This document shows positions 7,681 to 15,907 of a stretch of DNA of 19,721 nt, in pieces. Under the pieces are notes generated by a model, which ran no database searches, was not told the DNA's origin, and saw only the letters and a program-made list of their open reading frames with translations. Every line of letters starts with the position of its first letter. The stretch's first letter is position 1. The stretch comes from Methanobacteriota archaeon. GTDB lineage: Archaea > Thermoplasmatota > Poseidoniia > Poseidoniales > Thalassarchaeaceae. The translations under genes and the position numbers were made by a program. The stretch spans positions 3,652-23,372 of the forward strand of contig PBHZ01000007.1 of NCBI GenBank assembly GCA_002719615.1, in the 5' to 3' direction.

Positions 7681-7860
7681 TCATACTGAGTGATAAAGGA
7701 TTTGAGAAACCCAGCTCAACATCAATAATATTAGAAACCATCCTAAGGCTAATTTTCCTATCCTAGAATGATTATTTATCGGCTTAAATGGATCTATTCC
7801 CGCTGCTAAGGCATCAGAAATTATGGCTAACTCTTCTTCAATTGTTTCAGGTGGTTTCAA
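7681..7860 (-). CDS. Small single-helix membrane protein, hypothetical
   Basis: A 59-residue frame from a TTG at 7860 to a TGA at 7681-7683. The N-terminal half is soluble and acidic (KPPETIEEELAIISDALAAG), then comes a basic stretch (NNHSRIGK) and one membrane helix (LALGWFLILLMLSWVSQIL, about 37-54), with a short polar end. The basic residues just before the helix predict a cytoplasmic N-terminus. GAGAGG lies about eight bases upstream of the TTG. The layered acidic, basic and hydrophobic design is unlikely from random sequence and fills most of what would otherwise be a 417-base gap. A TATA-like TTAATATAAG overlaps its upstream region but is rather close to the start. It is divergent from the NUDIX-MBL gene. 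Function unknown. Confidence 0.6.
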   Translation of the reverse strand: MKPPETIEEELAIISDALAAGIDPFKPINNHSRIGKLALGWFLILLMLSWVSQILYHSV

Positions 7861-7895
7861 AAAAATACCTCTCTTATATTAAAAACGATCGAGTC

Positions 7896-7905
7896 CGAGT
7901 ACTCG
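7896..7905. promoter_or_regulatory. Palindrome in the divergent promoter region
   Basis: CGAGTACTCG is a perfect 10-base palindrome lying between the small membrane-protein gene and the NUDIX-MBL gene, with a further GAGTC just upstream (7891-7895). It uses the same GAGTA/TACTC half-site found upstream of korA at 559-579, so one regulator could recognise both. This is inferred from symmetry and shared words only. Confidence 0.35.
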
Positions 7906-7985
7906 ACTTATGAATTGCGAAAAGGTGGATAGTTATTGAATGATTATTATGGTGAGTTTGAAATTGTGTATCGCTTCGAACGGAC

Positions 7986-9527
7986 ATGGGAGAGTTACCG
8001 GCGGGTTATCAAATCCCAAATATAAAAGTGAGTAAGCCATATTTATCTGCATCTGCAGTAGTAAGTAGGATAATTGACGGTGAAGACGAAATATTACTTG
8101 GTCACAGAGTATCTGAGATGCCTTCTTTTCCTGATTTTTGGACATTCCCAGGAGGAGGGATAAGTAAAGTAGATAAAAAGATAGGAGATGAATATCCCGA
8201 TTTTTTATCAGAGATGGGAATAGATAGAATTGCAACAATAGCCCTATTAAGAGAATTGGTTGAAGAAATAGGATTAACTCCCAATAAGAATGGAAAAATG
8301 ATATCTGTCAATGAAGAAATAAGAAGTTTGCTCTGTAGCGATAAAAATAATTGGTTGAAAATTGTCGTAAATGGAGATATAAATATTCAAGCTTTGGAAA
8401 CTAAAGTTATTTCCGAAAGAGAAACGCCTCCTTTTGGGCCTATTAGATTTAAAAATAGATTCTTTCACGTAAGTTTATCAGAAAATAATGTAACCCCTAC
8501 TTTTCCCCCTGGAAGATCGGAGTTTGATGAATTCAAATGGTGGAAACCGCAAGAACTACTAGATTCTTGGGCGAAAAATGAAGTTAGAATTCCTCCTCCA
8601 ATTGTAACTTTATTGAAAGATTTGGTATCTGAAATAAGTAACACTGGTAATTTACATCTTGCTTGTGAATCACTGTCTCTAAAACGTCCTTCTGGATATC
8701 ACAGAATCGAGTTTGCACCTCTAGTAGAATGTTTTCCAATTAAGACTCAAACATTACCTCCTGCAACTCACACTAATTGCTATATTTTGGGAGAAGAAGG
8801 AGGCGAACGGATAATCATCGATCCTGCTGCTAGAGGATTAGAATTGGAAGAATTACGAATAAAGATTACAGAGATAATGAATTCTGGATCAAATATTTTA
8901 GCAACGATATTTACCCATAAGCACCCAGATCATATTGGAGACATAAAAGAAATTATGAATATTTATGATGCTCCAATATGGGCAACAAAAGAAACTTTAG
9001 ACCATCTCAACATTCAAGAAAATTGTAAAGTATTAACTGAAGGAGATGAATTCAAATTAAGAGGTTTAAGTGACATAAGTGTTTGGTCTGTTATTGAGAC
9101 TCCAGGGCATTGTCCCGGGCATATTTGCATAAATGGAGAGTCTGGCATCATTAGTGGCGATAATTGTGTTGGTGTTGGAACTATTTTAGTATCATCTGAT
9201 GAAGGAGATATGAGAGAATATATTGATGGGCTCGAAAGATTGGAAAAAATGAAACCTAAAATGCTATTTCCGGGGCATGGACCATTGATTGCAAATCCTG
9301 TGAAATTATTAAATAAATATATTGAGCATAGGAAAAATAGAATTGATAAAATTATACAGGCATTGAACGAAAATAAAACATATTTACGTGATATATCACA
9401 ATTTGTTTACATGGATACTCCTGATGTGAATATGATATTAGCGTATGACCAAATATTATCTCATCTTAATTCATTAATCAGGGAAAACAAAATTGAAAAA
9501 GTTGAAGATCAATATTATCTAAAATAA
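7986..9527 (+). CDS. NUDIX hydrolase fused to a LACTB2-like metallo-beta-lactamase
   Basis: A two-domain protein of 513 residues. Residues 18-210 are a NUDIX domain: FWTFPGGG (51-58), then an insertion, then the catalytic helix RELVEEIGL (89-97). The wide gap between PGG and REL resembles NUDT19-type CoA diphosphatases rather than MutT. Residues 245-440 are a metallo-beta-lactamase domain with HKHPDH (311-316), ETPGHCPGH (371-379, H375), D392 and GHG (430-432, H431), all metal ligands present. A helical C-terminal domain (440-513), probably winged-helix, matches the LACTB2 group, whose human member is a single-stranded RNA endonuclease. Both active sites look intact. The ATG at 7986 is the only good start. 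The next gene follows within 4-13 bases, indicating an operon. Substrates are unknown: CoA or nucleotide diphosphates, and RNA or a thioester, are candidates. Confidence 0.88.
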   Translation: MGELPAGYQIPNIKVSKPYLSASAVVSRIIDGEDEILLGHRVSEMPSFPDFWTFPGGGISKVDKKIGDEYPDFLSEMGIDRIATIALLRELVEEIGLTPNKNGKMISVNEEIRSLLCSDKNNWLKIVVNGDINIQALETKVISERETPPFGPIRFKNRFFHVSLSENNVTPTFPPGRSEFDEFKWWKPQELLDSWAKNEVRIPPPIVTLLKDLVSEISNTGNLHLACESLSLKRPSGYHRIEFAPLVECFPIKTQTLPPATHTNCYILGEEGGERIIIDPAARGLELEELRIKITEIMNSGSNILATIFTHKHPDHIGDIKEIMNIYDAPIWATKETLDHLNIQENCKVLTEGDEFKLRGLSDISVWSVIETPGHCPGHICINGESGIISGDNCVGVGTILVSSDEGDMREYIDGLERLEKMKPKMLFPGHGPLIANPVKLLNKYIEHRKNRIDKIIQALNENKTYLRDISQFVYMDTPDVNMILAYDQILSHLNSLIRENKIEKVEDQYYLK

Positions 9528-9540
9528 ACGAGTGAGATTC

Positions 9541-10398
9541 ATGGAAGACGAATGGAGTATTGTTCCTGAATTGCCTGAATCCCTTTGCGAGGAATTTTAC
9601 GTTGATGTTGGAAGAGGTGTAAAATTAAGGATTTTAAAATGGACTCCAATAAATTATTCCTCGGAAAATAAAAATCAGCTAATAATGATACCGGGATGGG
9701 GGTCTGTTTTCGAAGGATGGCGTCCATTATTATCTGAATGGGCCTCTAGAAGGCCGATAATTTATGTTGAGACGCGGGAAAAGAAAAGTGCGATAATACA
9801 GAAAAAAATTAATAAAAATGATTTTCGAATGAGTGAACATGCAAAAGATTTGATAGAGGTTATAAGATTTTTTGAACTAAAAATGAATGAAGTAGACTGG
9901 TTTGCTTCTTCACTTGGTGCAACAATCTTACTAGAAGGTTTTCAAAAAGAAACAATAGGAGGAAGATCTGCGATTCTCATAGGTCCAAATGTTAATTTTA
10001 AGCCACCTCTTTGGGCTAACTTATTCCTTAGGTTTCCTGTTCCTAAATTTATATATCCAGTATTGAATAAAATAGTCCTATTTGCTCTTGAAAAACGTTT
10101 AAAGGAGGAAGGTCAAAAAATAAGATACAGAAGGATGTTTAAAGCTCAAGATTTATTGAGAATGATGCTTTCTGCAAAATATAATATAGATTATGAAATG
10201 AATCTTGAATTTCCGGAAAATAATATTTCTTCTGCAATCTTGTCTGCAAAGTCAGATAAATTACATGCACTAGATGGAGTGATTGAAATTAGTAAAAAAT
10301 TACCTAATTGTGAATTAATCAATATACCTAGTAATCAATATGCACATGAAGCAGGAGTGCTAAAAGAAATTGAAGAGTTTCATAATACCTTATCATAG
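9541..10398 (+). CDS. Alpha/beta-hydrolase-fold protein
   Basis: From the ATG at 9541 the product has 285 residues. The oxyanion segment is MIPGWGS (about 49-55). The nucleophile elbow is ASSLGA, with Ser124 in an A-x-S-x-G variant of G-x-S-x-G. The acid is probably D239 (AKSDKLHAL) and the base H269 (YAHEAG). A cap region of mixed helices lies between about 155 and 225. No signal peptide, so cytoplasmic. The start could also be GTG 9532; I prefer 9541 because GAGTGAG lies just upstream. It is almost contiguous with the NUDIX-MBL gene and 25-55 bases before rqcH. It could be an esterase, lipase or thioesterase; the substrate cannot be named. Confidence 0.8.
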   Translation: MEDEWSIVPELPESLCEEFYVDVGRGVKLRILKWTPINYSSENKNQLIMIPGWGSVFEGWRPLLSEWASRRPIIYVETREKKSAIIQKKINKNDFRMSEHAKDLIEVIRFFELKMNEVDWFASSLGATILLEGFQKETIGGRSAILIGPNVNFKPPLWANLFLRFPVPKFIYPVLNKIVLFALEKRLKEEGQKIRYRRMFKAQDLLRMMLSAKYNIDYEMNLEFPENNISSAILSAKSDKLHALDGVIEISKKLPNCELINIPSNQYAHEAGVLKEIEEFHNTLS

Positions 10399-10453
10399 TT
10401 GAATATAAGCGATTGGCTGATGAATGATGCCTTTACAGGATGGTTCGATAGGT

Positions 10454-12598
10454 ATGCGTGACAAGTTATCATCCTTCGATGTGGCATGTATAGTATCTGA
10501 GCTTTCTAAAATGATAGGTGCGAGAATGAGAAAGGCATACCAGCCTCATTATGAACAGGTGGTTTTGAAACTAAATAGGAAGGGTTTGCCCTCTACTGAT
10601 TTAGTAATAGTCAGAGGAAAGAGGTTGTATACTTCCTACCGTGATAGGCCAATGCCATCTAAGCCATCACAATTTGCTATGATAATTCGTAAATATCTCA
10701 GTAATGCTAGATTATTAGAAGTGAATCAATTTGGGTTTGATCGTATAATAGAGCTTGTATTTGAGAAAGGTTCAGGAAAAATAAAGATAATAATAGAATT
10801 ATTTAGAGATGGTAACGTACTATTAGTTGATCACCAGGGGAAAATAATTCAGCCACTCACACATGCTAATTATTCTACCAGATCTTTGAAAAAGGGGCTT
10901 AATTATACTCCTCCTCCAGAAGCATTTAACCCTCGTGAAATGAAAAGAGATGACTTAGAAAAACTTTTGCGCGATAGTGAACATGACTTAATTAGGACTT
11001 TAGCAGTGCGTGCGAGTTTTGGATCTTTGTATGGTAGTATTGCTTGTGCGAATGCGAATTTAGATGAAAATATCATCTCTAATTCAATGACCAAGGAGCA
11101 AATAGATTTACTTGAAAAATCGATTAAAGGTATGATATATGAACTTGAGGGAAAAAATAGTGCTAATATATGGATGAAAGATGATGATTCTTTGAAAAAA
11201 TGGATTGAAAGTACAGAAATTGAAGAGAAAGAAGATTTAATAACTCGAATAGAACAAATTGCACCCATTAATGTTCCATATCTAAATGCAGAATTATCTT
11301 CAAAATTAGAGACGCTTTCTTCAGGCTTTGATATTATATTTGGCATGTATGATGCCGCAGCATTTATTCGGAGAGAAGAGGAAAAATTAATTCAATCAGG
11401 GAATGATGAAGGAGAAAGAAGAGCTAAACTTGAAAGAAGATCAGAGCAACAAAAATCAGCAATTGATAAATTCTTACAAAGAGCAGCAATTAATCAAGAG
11501 ATAGGTAAATCTATTCAAGAAAATTGGAGTCATGTGAATAGTATTTTAGGACAATTTAACAAAGCGATAGAAAATGAAAACTGGCAATCAATTGAGAAAA
11601 AGATAGAAGAAATTCCTTGGATAGGCAAAATTAACCCTTCAAAAAGAACCATCGTAGCCTATTTACCAGATGAGGAGGGAGAACCTGCTACTAGCGTTAC
11701 TCTTGAGGTTGAAAAAAGTGTACATCAGAATGCTCAAAGGTATTTTGAAGATGCACGTATTCAAAAGAATAAAGCAAATGGTGCAAAAAAGGCTCTAGAA
11801 AATACAGAAATATCAAAATTAAGAGAAGAAAAAAAAGTGTTAAAAAACACTGCTGCAGGTAAATTAAAGATTGCAAAACGTAATAAAAAATTTTGGTTTG
11901 AAAAATATAGATGGGCAATATTGAGTAATGGTAGCTTGATTATTGGAGGAAAGGATGCAAAGGGGAATGATACCTTAGTAAAAAAGCATCTTAATTCTAC
12001 TGATCTATATTTTCATGCAGATTTACATGGTGCACCATCGTGTTCCCTAAAATTAAATGAGGGTTTGAAAGTTGTGAAAGTAACCAATGAAAAATTACCT
12101 GAGGGGGTTGTATCGTTAAAAATAAATCAAGAATTAAACAAAGATATCCATGATGCTAGAGATTTTTCCGAAAAAATACACCAGGAAGCCGCACAAATAG
12201 CTGTTTGTTGGTCTAGGGCATGGGGGAGCGGTGGTTCTGCAGCAACTGCTTTTTATGCACGACCTAGTCAAGTTTCGAAAACAACTGAAAGTGGTGAGTC
12301 ATTAGGAAGAGGGAGTTTCGTAGTCAGAGGAAAGAGGAATTGGCATAAAGATATTTCACTCAATATGGGCATTGGAATTGGACTAATAAATGGAATTCCC
12401 CTTCCAATACTTGGAACGCCTGAGACAATATCAAAAATATTCCCAAGGTGGGGTAAAATAATTCCCAGCAGAGAAAAAAAGGAGATTTTAGCTAATAAAA
12501 TATCTAAGGCAACTGGACTTTCGCAGGATGATATTTTATCATGCCTACCTCCTGGGGGTTGTACCTTAGAAGATCATGGATTGATTATTAATAATTAA
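10454..12598 (+). CDS. rqcH: NEMF/Rqc2/RqcH family ribosome quality-control factor (NFACT)
   Basis: Family members bind the 50S subunit carrying a stalled peptidyl-tRNA and, in bacteria and eukaryotes, recruit tRNA to add C-terminal tails to the stuck chain. From the ATG at 10454 (714 residues) the order is NFACT-N (about 1-290), with SSFDV near the start and the tRNA-contacting Asp-Arg pair at 96-97 (FGFDRI); a helical coiled-coil region rich in Glu and Lys (about 300-480); then NFACT-R with KFWFEKYRW, IIGGKDAKGN, DLYFHADLHGAPS and SFVVRGKRNWH. Family proteins put the SSFD motif within a few residues of the start, and the DR pair then falls at the position known in bacterial RqcH, so I prefer 10454 to the in-frame ATGs at 10424 and 10427. 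A TATA-like AATATAAG (10402-10409) may add an internal promoter. Confidence 0.92.
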   Translation: MRDKLSSFDVACIVSELSKMIGARMRKAYQPHYEQVVLKLNRKGLPSTDLVIVRGKRLYTSYRDRPMPSKPSQFAMIIRKYLSNARLLEVNQFGFDRIIELVFEKGSGKIKIIIELFRDGNVLLVDHQGKIIQPLTHANYSTRSLKKGLNYTPPPEAFNPREMKRDDLEKLLRDSEHDLIRTLAVRASFGSLYGSIACANANLDENIISNSMTKEQIDLLEKSIKGMIYELEGKNSANIWMKDDDSLKKWIESTEIEEKEDLITRIEQIAPINVPYLNAELSSKLETLSSGFDIIFGMYDAAAFIRREEEKLIQSGNDEGERRAKLERRSEQQKSAIDKFLQRAAINQEIGKSIQENWSHVNSILGQFNKAIENENWQSIEKKIEEIPWIGKINPSKRTIVAYLPDEEGEPATSVTLEVEKSVHQNAQRYFEDARIQKNKANGAKKALENTEISKLREEKKVLKNTAAGKLKIAKRNKKFWFEKYRWAILSNGSLIIGGKDAKGNDTLVKKHLNSTDLYFHADLHGAPSCSLKLNEGLKVVKVTNEKLPEGVVSLKINQELNKDIHDARDFSEKIHQEAAQIAVCWSRAWGSGGSAATAFYARPSQVSKTTESGESLGRGSFVVRGKRNWHKDISLNMGIGIGLINGIPLPILGTPETISKIFPRWGKIIPSREKKEILANKISKATGLSQDDILSCLPPGGCTLEDHGLIINN

Positions 12599-13181
12599 AT
12601 TCTGGACATGTTATGGCATACATATTACTATCCACATAATGATCATATAACCATTCTCTGTCTATATTACATCCTTCTAGTCTCATACCCAAACGTTTCG
12701 CTACAGATATACTTGGAATGTTTTCGGTTGCTACTTCAAGTACAAAACGATGCATATTCAGGTCATTAAAGCAATGTTGTATCAATCTAGAACAACATTT
12801 TGTTATGAAACCATGGCCCATAAAGTTTTCAGAAATCCAATAACCAATCCCGCATGATCTATTATTATAATCAATCCAGTTTAGACTAATATTCCCTATT
12901 ATTTTGTCATTTAATTTTATTGAGTAACTTATTCCTTGACCATTGAGATACTCTTCAATGGATGTAGAAATTTGTTTTTCAAGATCTTCAACGGAACGAA
13001 TATCATCGAGCCATGGAAGCCATTTTCTTAAATAATTTCGATTGATATCAATCAATGAAAATAATTCATATTTATTTTCTATGTTAATTTGCAGTAATTC
13101 TAAACCTTCTTCAACCATGAGTAATTGATATGGTAATTCAAATTTAAATGGTTTTGCTATTTCTTCGTCTACTTTGTGCAT
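12588..13181 (-). CDS. GNAT acetyltransferase, RimJ/RimL-like
   Basis: Transfers acetyl from acetyl-CoA to an amine, in this subfamily often a protein N-terminus or an antibiotic-like amine. The 197-residue product shows the RimJ/RimL pattern: NRNYLRKWLPWLDDI near 48-62, IGNISLNWID (strand 3), then GIGYWISENFMGHGFITK, where MGHG is the acetyl-CoA pyrophosphate loop, and LEVATENIPSISVAKRLGM near the end. The start is ATG 13181; TAAAATAG about 25 bases upstream suggests a leaderless transcript. Its stop is embedded in the end of rqcH on the other strand (11-base tail-to-tail overlap), so the genes share their 3' ends. Acceptor substrate unknown. Confidence 0.88.
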   Translation of the reverse strand: MHKVDEEIAKPFKFELPYQLLMVEEGLELLQINIENKYELFSLIDINRNYLRKWLPWLDDIRSVEDLEKQISTSIEEYLNGQGISYSIKLNDKIIGNISLNWIDYNNRSCGIGYWISENFMGHGFITKCCSRLIQHCFNDLNMHRFVLEVATENIPSISVAKRLGMRLEGCNIDREWLYDHYVDSNMYAITCPEFNY

Positions 13182-13259
13182 GATTTAGCCATAATATTTA
13201 CTATTTTAGAATTTTCTAATAAGAGGTAATACTTCAAATGGAGACGACACCGGAGATAT

Positions 13260-14324
13260 ATGAGTGGCAGCACAGAATCTAGAAATTGGACATATGGAGA
13301 ATATTTACAATTATCAAAATTACTAGCCCTACAAGGGGAAGAAAGAGGAATTTCAAATGATGAGATGCATTTTATTGTAGTTCATCAAACATTTGAGTTG
13401 TGGTTTAAACAAATTATTAGAGAATTACGAGAGGTTCGAGGTATATTAAACCAAGAAAATGTACCAGAAAATGAAATACCCAAGGCAGTAGATCACCTCA
13501 CCAGAATTACAGAAATATTCCGATTAATGGCTAATCAGTGGAGCGTTTTAGAAACCTTGACACCTCAAGGTTTCTTATCATTTAGAGATGGATTGGGGAC
13601 CGCTTCTGGATTTGAATCATATCAAATGAGAGAATTTGAAATTCTACTTGGGTTAAAGAATGAAGATAGGCTTGGGGGAATGAATCCTCTTAAAGGATTT
13701 GAGAAGGTTGCTAAAGACAATCCAGAATCGGCTCAAATTTATCAACAATTGAAAATAGCAATGGAGCAAAAGTCAATATTCGAATCATTAATGGGTTGGA
13801 TAGGAAGAACCCCGATAATGGGATCTAAATTTGGAACTAAAAAGGATCCGGACGAAGTGGCAAAATATGTTGAGGCCCATTTGGAAGCCCATAGGCGACA
13901 TGGAGAAAATGTTTATGGAAATTCCATTTCCGAAACAAAAATCTCTGAAAGATTGAAGAGTGCTAATAATAATGCCAGAGAGTTTCTAATCCCAGAAGGA
14001 AAAATAAATCGTTCTAGAGTTGGGCTATTATTTATTGAATCATATCGTGAGTTACCTTTATTGACTTGGCCTAGAAGATTAATAGATGGATTTGTTGAAT
14101 TAGAGGAGGCAATAGTCAAATGGAGACATTCACATGCCCGAATGGTAGAGAGAATAATGGGTAGAAGAGTGGGCACAGGAGGCACTAGTGGGGTTGATTA
14201 TTTAGATGCAACAAGTCGGTATCGCATTTTCAAAGACTTATGGGGAGTTCGTACAATATTAATAAAGCCTCAAAATAGGCCTGCTCTCAAGGGCGCGGAA
14301 TTCTATGGATATAATACAAAATAA
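13260..14324 (+). CDS. kynA: Tryptophan 2,3-dioxygenase
   Basis: A heme enzyme that opens the indole ring of L-tryptophan with O2 to N-formylkynurenine, the first step of the kynurenine route. The 354-residue sequence contains the active-site segment VHQTFELWFKQIIRE (H42 the distal base), LSFRDGLGTASGFESYQMRE with substrate-binding arginines near 109 and 124, and WRHSHARMVERIMG, where H292 is the axial heme ligand. GTGGTSG (306-311) matches the loop that closes over substrate. GGAG lies four bases before the ATG, and a TATA-like TCTAATAAG lies about 40 bases upstream, sharing the short divergent region with the GNAT gene. No kynurenine formamidase or kynureninase is adjacent, so the rest of the pathway must lie elsewhere or be absent. 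Confidence 0.93.
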   Translation: MSGSTESRNWTYGEYLQLSKLLALQGEERGISNDEMHFIVVHQTFELWFKQIIRELREVRGILNQENVPENEIPKAVDHLTRITEIFRLMANQWSVLETLTPQGFLSFRDGLGTASGFESYQMREFEILLGLKNEDRLGGMNPLKGFEKVAKDNPESAQIYQQLKIAMEQKSIFESLMGWIGRTPIMGSKFGTKKDPDEVAKYVEAHLEAHRRHGENVYGNSISETKISERLKSANNNAREFLIPEGKINRSRVGLLFIESYRELPLLTWPRRLIDGFVELEEAIVKWRHSHARMVERIMGRRVGTGGTSGVDYLDATSRYRIFKDLWGVRTILIKPQNRPALKGAEFYGYNTK

Positions 14325-14384
14325 TAATATGAAAGAAAGAATAGATATCGTACAATTGAAGTCTAGGTCTCTTTTGGATGGTGT

Positions 14385-15545
14385 ATGGAAGCGGTCAACA
14401 TATGTGCATATGCAAGAACTCCAGTAGGTAAATTTAGAGGTTCTTTATCAAAATATAGCGCCACTGAATTAGGTGCAATGACCGTGAAAGAATTATTGAG
14501 AAGAGTTGATTTAAGTCCTGAGGATGGAGTGATTGATCAATTATATATGGGGCAAGTATTGCAAGCAGGAGCTGGTCAATCGCCTTCCAGACAGGTGGCT
14601 TTAGGCGCCGGAATGCCTTACCAAACTCCATCTACAACAATAAACAAAGTTTGTGGTTCAAGTTTGAAGGCAGTAATGATTGCGGCATCAGATATACGAG
14701 CTAAAGTTGCCAATTTGATTATTGCGGGCGGGATGGAATCTATGAGTAATGCGCCGTATTTCATAAAAAATCCTAGTAAAGATCAACAAATACAATTTTC
14801 AGATTTGGAATGGATATTAACCTATGATGGATTAAGAGATGCTTATTCAGGAGAAATGATGGGAGAAACAGGAGAGACTGTCGCTAAAGAATTCGATATA
14901 TCTAGAGAACAATCTGATTCCTATGCAGTTAGATCACACAAACTTGCTAATGAAGGTTGGGAAAAAGACTGGATATCTGGAGAAACATTTGATGTAGACG
15001 AATTAGTAAAAGATGAAGGTATTCGCAGTGATACCGATTTGGAGAAAATGAAAAGATTGAGGACTATTTTTGATGATAATGGACAAGTAACTGCAGGAAA
15101 TGCTAGTCAACTGTCAGATGGGGCTTCTGCAGTATTGATTGCATCAGATTATGCGGTTGAAAAATATAACTTACCAATACTTGCTAAAGTAATAGACTAT
15201 TGTACTTCGGGATTAGAACCTAGCAGAGTAATGTCTGCTCCCATTACTGCGGTTGAAATCCTATTAGATAGAAATAAATTGACAATTGATGATATTGATT
15301 TTATTGAACACAATGAGGCTTTTGCATCTGCTTCTTGTTCTATTCAAAAGGCTTTGAAGATTCCTAATAACAAATTTAATCCACATGGCGGTGCAGTTGC
15401 TATTGGTCATCCGCTTGGAGCAACTGGAACAAGGTGTTTAATGACTTTAGTTAATGCATTAAATAGAACTACAGGAAAATTTGGAATAGTAACAATTTGT
15501 CTTGGTGGAGGAAATGCCGTGGCAATGTTAATAGAGGCAGAATAA
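14385..15545 (+). CDS. Acetyl-CoA acetyltransferase (thiolase)
   Basis: Condenses two acetyl-CoA to acetoacetyl-CoA or runs the reverse cleavage in beta-oxidation. The 386-residue protein has the full catalytic set: nucleophile C90 (INKVCGSSLKA), N310 in EHNEAF, H342 in GGAVAIGHPLGATG and C372 in CLGGGNA. The length and the intact cysteine pair match AtoB-type bacterial thiolases rather than the archaeal SCP2-type thiolases that work with a DUF35 partner, and no DUF35 gene is next to it. GGATGGTG precedes the ATG. It lies 60 bases after tryptophan dioxygenase on the same strand, so co-transcription is plausible and both could feed acyl-CoA metabolism. An A/T-run region at 15547-15567 probably ends its transcript. 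Direction of the reaction is not decidable. Confidence 0.92.
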   Translation: MEAVNICAYARTPVGKFRGSLSKYSATELGAMTVKELLRRVDLSPEDGVIDQLYMGQVLQAGAGQSPSRQVALGAGMPYQTPSTTINKVCGSSLKAVMIAASDIRAKVANLIIAGGMESMSNAPYFIKNPSKDQQIQFSDLEWILTYDGLRDAYSGEMMGETGETVAKEFDISREQSDSYAVRSHKLANEGWEKDWISGETFDVDELVKDEGIRSDTDLEKMKRLRTIFDDNGQVTAGNASQLSDGASAVLIASDYAVEKYNLPILAKVIDYCTSGLEPSRVMSAPITAVEILLDRNKLTIDDIDFIEHNEAFASASCSIQKALKIPNNKFNPHGGAVAIGHPLGATGTRCLMTLVNALNRTTGKFGIVTICLGGGNAVAMLIEAE

Positions 15546-15546
15546 G

Positions 15547-15568
15547 ATAAAAAAAATAATATTTTTTG
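15547..15568 (+). terminator. T-rich terminator after the thiolase gene
   Basis: An A-run, AATAAT core and six-T run just after the thiolase stop codon form a near-symmetrical stretch ending in TTTTTTG. Archaeal transcription commonly ends at T-runs of this kind. The same block is AT-rich enough to act as box A for the rpoK gene downstream. Confidence 0.3.
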
Positions 15569-15605
15569 TGTACCCTTAGTCATAGTCCTTATTTGGGAGT
15601 TGTCG

Positions 15606-15875
15606 GTGGACACCTATATGGTTAAGCCAAAGAGTCCGCATACTCGCTTTGAAAAAGCAAGAATAATTGGTGCTAGAGCATTGCAAATTAGCATGGGAGC
15701 CCCGCTTTATGTTACAGAAGATGAGTTAAGAGACAATTTCAGTGATGAATTAGTACAACTTTATGGAGTGAACGATGCAAAAGAAAGAGTTGTTTTAGAT
15801 CCGATGAAAATTGCGACTTTGGAATATGATCAAGAAAGGATACCAATAGATGTTGACCCTCACCTTGATGATTAG
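15606..15875 (+). CDS. rpoK: DNA-directed RNA polymerase subunit K (Rpb6/omega homologue)
   Basis: A small core subunit that helps assemble archaeal RNA polymerase. The signature RFEKARIIGARALQISMGAP sits near the N-terminus, as in RpoK/Rpb6, and the acidic C-terminus (ERIPIDVDPHLDD) is extended. I place the start at GTG 15606 (89 residues) because GGGAG (15595-15599) lies six bases upstream; TTG 15600 is too close to that site, and ATG 15618 would still retain the signature. The gene lies 32 bases before heme A synthase on the same strand, so it may be co-transcribed with heme genes although the functions are unrelated. This gene is strong evidence for an archaeal source. Confidence 0.93.
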   Translation: MDTYMVKPKSPHTRFEKARIIGARALQISMGAPLYVTEDELRDNFSDELVQLYGVNDAKERVVLDPMKIATLEYDQERIPIDVDPHLDD

Positions 15876-15907
15876 TAATTTAGGTGCCCATGTTGGGGTG
15901 AAGCCCA

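Noticed and set aside
7933..8238. 101-codon minus-strand ORF over the NUDIX start
   Set aside because: Overlaps the NUDIX domain in antisense; Leu/Ser-rich with no start signal.
8102..8260. NUDIX box judged broken because PGGG and REL are too far apart
   Set aside because: A longer loop between these parts is normal in NUDT19-type members, and the REL-EE-G catalytic helix is intact.
10903..11346. 147-codon minus-strand ORF inside rqcH
   Set aside because: Antisense to a conserved NFACT protein; the Ser/Ile/Phe-rich product mirrors the Glu/Lys/Asn-rich sense strand.
15890..15901. ATG at 15890 as the heme A synthase start
   Set aside because: It is in frame but followed by TGA at 15899; TTG 15908 with GGGGTG upstream is the usable start.
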